DNA of 18,695 nt, from positions 1-18,695 of the forward strand of contig JBLHGU010000098.1 in NCBI GenBank assembly GCA_047615875.1, written 5' to 3'. Source of the DNA: JBLHGU01 sp047615875. GTDB lineage: Bacteria; Pseudomonadota; Gammaproteobacteria; Arenicellales; CAJQKF01. Of the stretch, positions 15,585-18,695 are shown piece after piece; within the stretch, counting starts at the first letter, position 1, and each line of letters begins with the position of its first letter. The notes beneath the pieces are model-generated. The model saw nothing but the letters and a program-made list of their open reading frames with translations. It was not told where the DNA came from and did no database searches. Position numbers and translations under genes: made by a program.

Positions 15585-17189
15585 TTAGGCAAACCACCAG
15601 CGATGGCTGCCGCGAGCACCATCGAGTTCCCAGGATGAGGCCAGGCTCGGACCATGCTGAACTTTCTTACTACGGGCGTAGACAAAGTTGGCGAAAAATG
15701 GAATAACAGTGCCGCCGTCATCGCTGGCAAGCACGCACATTTCACGGTATTGCTCTGCTCGGAGTTTTTCATCGAGCTCCGCTTTAGCCAGCAGCAGCAA
15801 CTCATTGAAACGCTCGTTTTGCCAGTGCGATTCGTTCCACGGTGCATTGTCCTTGTAGGCGATCGAAAACATCTGATCGGGCGTTGGGCGAGCACCCCAT
15901 TTAACGAATACCCAGGGCTTCTTCAACCACACATCCGACCAGTAACCATCATTGGCTTCGCGTACAGCATTAATTTTGATGCCGGCTTTCTTGGCATGCT
16001 CACTATAAAGCACACACATGTCCACCGCGCCCGGCAGCACGCTATCAGCCGCAGAAAGCGAAACCTCAAGATTACTCACACCGGCTTTCTTCAGATGAAA
16101 TTTCGCCTTGTCAGGATCATAGGGTCGCTGCGGAATATCGGTCGGTGCGTAAGGCATATCGGCTGACACATGATAGTCATTGCCCACCGTGGCGGTGCCG
16201 AACATGATTTTATCAACCAGGTCCTGGCGATCGACCGCGTACTTGAGCGCCAGCCTGACATCGACATTATCGAACGGGGCCTGGTCGCAGAACATTGGCA
16301 AGGTAATACCCGATCCACTGGGCACGTTTTCAACCACGAGGTTTTTATTGCGCGCCATCAGGGCCATGGTTTTCAAATCGACCGAGGTGATAGCGTCGAC
16401 ACTACCAGTAATTAATGCGGTCTGGCGGGCATTAGGATCATTGAGCACGAGCATCTCGATTGAATCGAAATTCGCACCCTCACGATGCCAGCCGTCATGC
16501 CGAACCAGATTAGTGCCGATGCCTGGCCTATGGTCGACAATTTTATAGGGTCCCGCACCCCCGCCGTCTTGCCAGTTGATCGAACCATCGGCCTTGGCTT
16601 CGCACATCACCACGTGATAGTCGGAGAGGAAATACGGAAGATCGGCAATACCCTGGCTTAGCTCAAAAACAATAGTGTGGTCACCTTTGGCTTTAATATC
16701 GACGATCGTTGCCAGCAGGGATTTTACCGTCGAAGTAGAGTTTTCACCGCGATGGTGATTCAACGAGGCAATCGCATCTTTCGAAGTGAATTTCTTACCA
16801 CTGTGAAACGAGGCGTTCCTGTTCAGCTCGAAAGTCCAGATCTTGGCATCGGGGGTCGCGGTCCAGGAATCTGCCATATCCGGACCGAGCTTGTTGTCAG
16901 GTGTAATTTCTGTCAGATAGCTGCGATGAGTGTGCGCTAGCTGGATTTGACCGACACTGCTATAGGTACCTGGATCGTGGGTATCGGAGGTGTTTCCGTC
17001 ATGAACACCGACGCGGAATTTACCTCCTTTTTGAGGGGTCGCGGCTGCAACGTCGCTAGTCCAGAGTCCGGAAGCCAGCGGTATAGTCATACCTGCGGCA
17101 ACGGCAAAGGTCATGAAATCTCGTCGACCCAGTTTGCCGCTTTTGGCGTCCCGGGTAAGTAGTTCTAAATATTCTTTTTTTTCGCTCAT
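15585..17189 (-). CDS. ABC importer extracytoplasmic substrate-binding protein (SBP family 5), Tat-exported
   Basis: The 534-aa protein binds the solute in the periplasm and delivers it to the permeases. The N-terminus is a twin-arginine signal: GRRDFMTF (Arg22-Arg23), a hydrophobic stretch AVAAGMTIPLASGLW, and a likely cleavage after VAA near residue 50. The mature part has the family-5 pattern: KGGKFRVGV, PDMADSWTATPDAKIWTFEL, NASFHSGKKFTSKDA, GAGPYKIV, VDVRLALKYAVDRQDLVDKI and, near the end, RAEQYREMCVLASDDGGTVIPFF. Most relatives use Sec signals; Tat export suggests folding before export. A good RBS (GAGGAG, about 17199-17204) precedes the ATG at 17189. It is the first gene of the operon; I cannot place the promoter with confidence. 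Peptide, nickel, opine or glycoside substrates are all possible. Confidence 0.93.
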   Translation of the reverse strand: MSEKKEYLELLTRDAKSGKLGRRDFMTFAVAAGMTIPLASGLWTSDVAAATPQKGGKFRVGVHDGNTSDTHDPGTYSSVGQIQLAHTHRSYLTEITPDNKLGPDMADSWTATPDAKIWTFELNRNASFHSGKKFTSKDAIASLNHHRGENSTSTVKSLLATIVDIKAKGDHTIVFELSQGIADLPYFLSDYHVVMCEAKADGSINWQDGGGAGPYKIVDHRPGIGTNLVRHDGWHREGANFDSIEMLVLNDPNARQTALITGSVDAITSVDLKTMALMARNKNLVVENVPSGSGITLPMFCDQAPFDNVDVRLALKYAVDRQDLVDKIMFGTATVGNDYHVSADMPYAPTDIPQRPYDPDKAKFHLKKAGVSNLEVSLSAADSVLPGAVDMCVLYSEHAKKAGIKINAVREANDGYWSDVWLKKPWVFVKWGARPTPDQMFSIAYKDNAPWNESHWQNERFNELLLLAKAELDEKLRAEQYREMCVLASDDGGTVIPFFANFVYARSKKVQHGPSLASSWELDGARGSHRWWFA

Positions 17190-17293
17190 TGAAACATTCT
17201 CCTCAGCTTAAATATAAAAATTACTGGAATCGTCAATAGATATCGACAATCGTAATACCAACAGATTAGGCGTATGAGACAACTTTGGTAATT

Positions 17294-17426
17294 GGGGATT
17301 TCACTTACTATATGTGGCTACCCACAATGGATAGGACAGGCAATTTTGTTGCAGAATGAATGCTGTTTTACAACTATTTAGCTTGGAAGTAATACGGACG
17401 CTATACCTTTGGAGCTCCTGGTCGAT
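17294..17426 (+). repeat. 133-bp direct repeat, copy 2 (upstream of the GNAT remnant and behind the importer operon start)
   Basis: Gap-free partner of 9583-9715, about 85% identical. Its right end merges into the N-terminus of the GNAT remnant (LLVDGK), while copy 1 goes on into unrelated sequence after the same GTCGAT. In the protein-like frame copy 2 has a TGA and a TAA, so it is non-functional as coding DNA. Confidence 0.75.
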
Positions 17427-17904
17427 GGCAAAAACATAACGATAAAACCCATCGAAGTTTCCGATACGAAAAGGGAAGCTGAATTCGTTGGTGGGTGTCA
17501 CCTGAATCAAAACATTACCATTTTCTTGGTGGTATCAGCGAATTAGCGCCTTCAACACTAAAAGCGTTCTGTAATGTTGATGGCAGTAATGCTATAGCAT
17601 TTATCGCAACTGCTGGGGAAAGTGGTGGGGAAATTGAGATAGGTATCAGTCGCTATGCCGCTACGGTAAATAACGATGTCAAAGAGATGTCGATTACTAT
17701 TGCAGTCGAATGGCAACACAAGGAACAGGGTACTCTGCTGGCACAGCAACTAATAAATTACGCCAAAAGTCACTGCGTAAAAAACTTTATTCAATGGACC
17801 TTGTTAATAATACTCATATGCAACAACTCACCCATCACCCTGGCATGACCGCTGAACCCGACGCTGAAGGTCATCGACAGATAAACTATTCGATGTCAGT
17901 TTAG
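17418..17904 (+). pseudogene. GNAT-family N-acetyltransferase, frameshifted
   Basis: Three frames together give one GNAT domain of about 160 residues. The first part reads LLVDGKNITIKPIEVSD and TKREAEFV; a shift near 17486-17496 leads to SPESKHYHFLGGISELAP, VDGSNAIAFIATAGESGGE and IEIGISRYA. A second shift at the A6 tract 17779-17784 (one A more would restore it) leads to LYSMDLVNNTHMQQL and HHPGMTAEPDAEGHRQINYS, ending in a TAG at 17902-17904. The acetyl-CoA loop, normally QxxGxG, reads QHKEQG, so one glycine is already lost. No good start codon is visible; the N-terminus emerges from the 133-bp repeat. The substrate is unknown and the gene is inactive as read. Confidence 0.8.
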
Positions 17905-17984
17905 TTTAGACCAACTATTGTTTGCTGATAGTACCTCTACCCATGAGATGCGCTCCAATCAACTGCGGTTATACTTTTGGCTCG

Positions 17985-18599
17985 TCAGTAAAATTCGTGG
18001 GCTAACTCAGGGGCAGGGAGCTTCCCTAACACGTGATACAGCCCGATTTCAGTGCATTTATAGGTTCTAAAGCCATAGGATTTTCTCACCGTCAGTTTCA
18101 CCTTGGTATTTAAGCCCTCTACTACACCAGACGAAAAAGCCTTTTTAGCGATAAACCAGTTAAGGATGAGGTCTTTATGTCGGCGTACTGTTTTCGCTTC
18201 ACACTTCATCGGTTCTATTTTTGACCGCATTACTTTTGTTGTCCACTGGTCAATAAATTTCCCTGCCCACGCGGGGGAAACATAGTCCCATAGGTGTTGA
18301 AATTCTTCCTTCAGTAGGTAGGCCCGAATACTCTTTAAGTTGTATTGCAACAATTCCTGCAACTTGGTGTCCTGCTTTTCTGTCAGGTTTTCTGGACGTT
18401 TGAGTAGCAGCCATCTTGATTTGGTCAATACCGGTTCGTATCCGTCTTGTTTCATTGCTCGGTGTTCCGATGCTCGAACTTCATCCAGTACTTTGTTCAT
18501 TCGGGCCACGATATGAAACCGGTCTAATATATGAAGCGCATGACCGGCTCGTTGTTTGATCACTTTCAGGTAAGCCTTCCACCTATCAGAACAAACATA
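17985..18599 (-). mobile_element. ISL3-family transposase, 3' part
   Basis: On the minus strand the frame reads YVCSDRWKAYLKVIKQRAG, HALHILDRFHIVARMNKVLDEVR, then KSRWLLLKRPENLT, WFIAKKAFSSGVVEGLNTKVK and KSYGFRTYKCTEIGLYHVLG, ending in a TGA at 17985-17987. These are the DDE-domain landmarks of ISL3 transposases: DRFH holds one catalytic aspartate region and SGVVEGLN the catalytic glutamate. The first half, with the zinc-finger and first catalytic aspartate, is missing; the sequence is joined at 18599 to group II intron DNA. About 200 codons remain of about 400, without internal stops, so truncation may be fairly recent. No terminal repeat could be confirmed downstream. Confidence 0.88.
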
Positions 18600-18694
18600 T
18601 GATCGATGGTATCGAAAAACTGACTGATATCCGCGTCCAATATCCAGCTGACTTTTCGCTGGCTGATCGCTACATATACGGCATCTAAGGCCAT
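18599..18694 (-). mobile_element. Group II intron reverse transcriptase/maturase fragment
   Basis: The minus-strand frame entering the window reads MALDAVYVAISQRKVSWIL, then DADISQFFDTIDH. 'WILDADIxxFFDxIDH' is the first aspartate-bearing RT motif of LtrA-type maturases. After the histidine codon at 18599-18601 the similarity ends and ISL3 sequence begins in another frame, around the shared bases TCATATG. The fragment may continue beyond the window on its 5' side. Confidence 0.75.
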
Positions 18695-18695
18695 A

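Noticed and set aside
16091..16548. Open frames on both strands inside the binding-protein gene
   Set aside because: They are frame shadows of the intact SBP gene and show no independent motifs or start signals.
17209..17236. TTGACG/TATTTA as promoter of the importer operon (minus strand)
   Set aside because: The spacing is 16 nt, but transcription would start inside the ribosome binding site of the first gene and the -10 match is poor.

Overview
The window reads as a piece of a gammaproteobacterial-type chromosome, probably from a salt-exposed, marine or methylotrophic lineage. The main clue is the leading gene order: sucrose-phosphate synthase, sucrose-phosphate phosphatase, fructokinase, amylosucrase. 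This order is known from halotolerant methanotrophs such as Methylotuvimicrobium alcaliphilum, where sucrose serves as an osmoprotectant and carbon reserve. No rRNA or tRNA is visible and the species cannot be fixed from this sequence alone.

Layout. (1) 1-5031, + strand: an intact sucrose operon whose first gene is cut by the window edge. (2) 5032-9582: a gene graveyard. It holds a frameshifted small secreted protein with a (CTGGT)4 tract at the break, a sufB pseudogene with several lesions, a 116-bp inverted-repeat element, a decayed IS66-family transposase, and a mosaic of fragments (quinone-oxidoreductase N-terminus, HflK C-terminus, PPK2 N-terminal half, HflC-like C-terminus). The only intact-looking gene here is a short HPF/RaiA-type ribosome-hibernation protein. 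After it comes a dyad-rich stretch without genes. (3) 9583-17426: a 7.8-kb block bracketed by two direct copies of a 133-bp sequence. Inside are an intact NAD-type aldehyde dehydrogenase (+) and, convergent with it, an intact four-gene Dpp/Opp-type ABC importer operon (-): Tat-exported binding protein, two permeases and a fused double ATPase, ending in a clear intrinsic terminator. (4) 17427-18695: more debris. A frameshifted GNAT acetyltransferase is followed by the 3' part of an ISL3-family transposase, joined directly to a scrap of group II intron reverse transcriptase.

How the genes work together. In the sucrose operon, SPS makes sucrose-6-phosphate and SPP releases sucrose. Amylosucrase converts sucrose to an alpha-glucan plus fructose, and fructokinase returns the fructose as fructose-6-phosphate. 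The importer operon is self-contained; its substrate cannot be read from sequence, and a link to the aldehyde dehydrogenase is only suggested by the shared block. The fragments at 7.9-9.0 kb (HflK/HflC, HPF, PPK2, quinone oxidoreductase) look like what is left of a stress or dormancy gene island.

Most striking: two intact transcription units sit between direct repeats, with wrecked genes on both sides. I found no CRISPR array and no clearly new multi-gene system.
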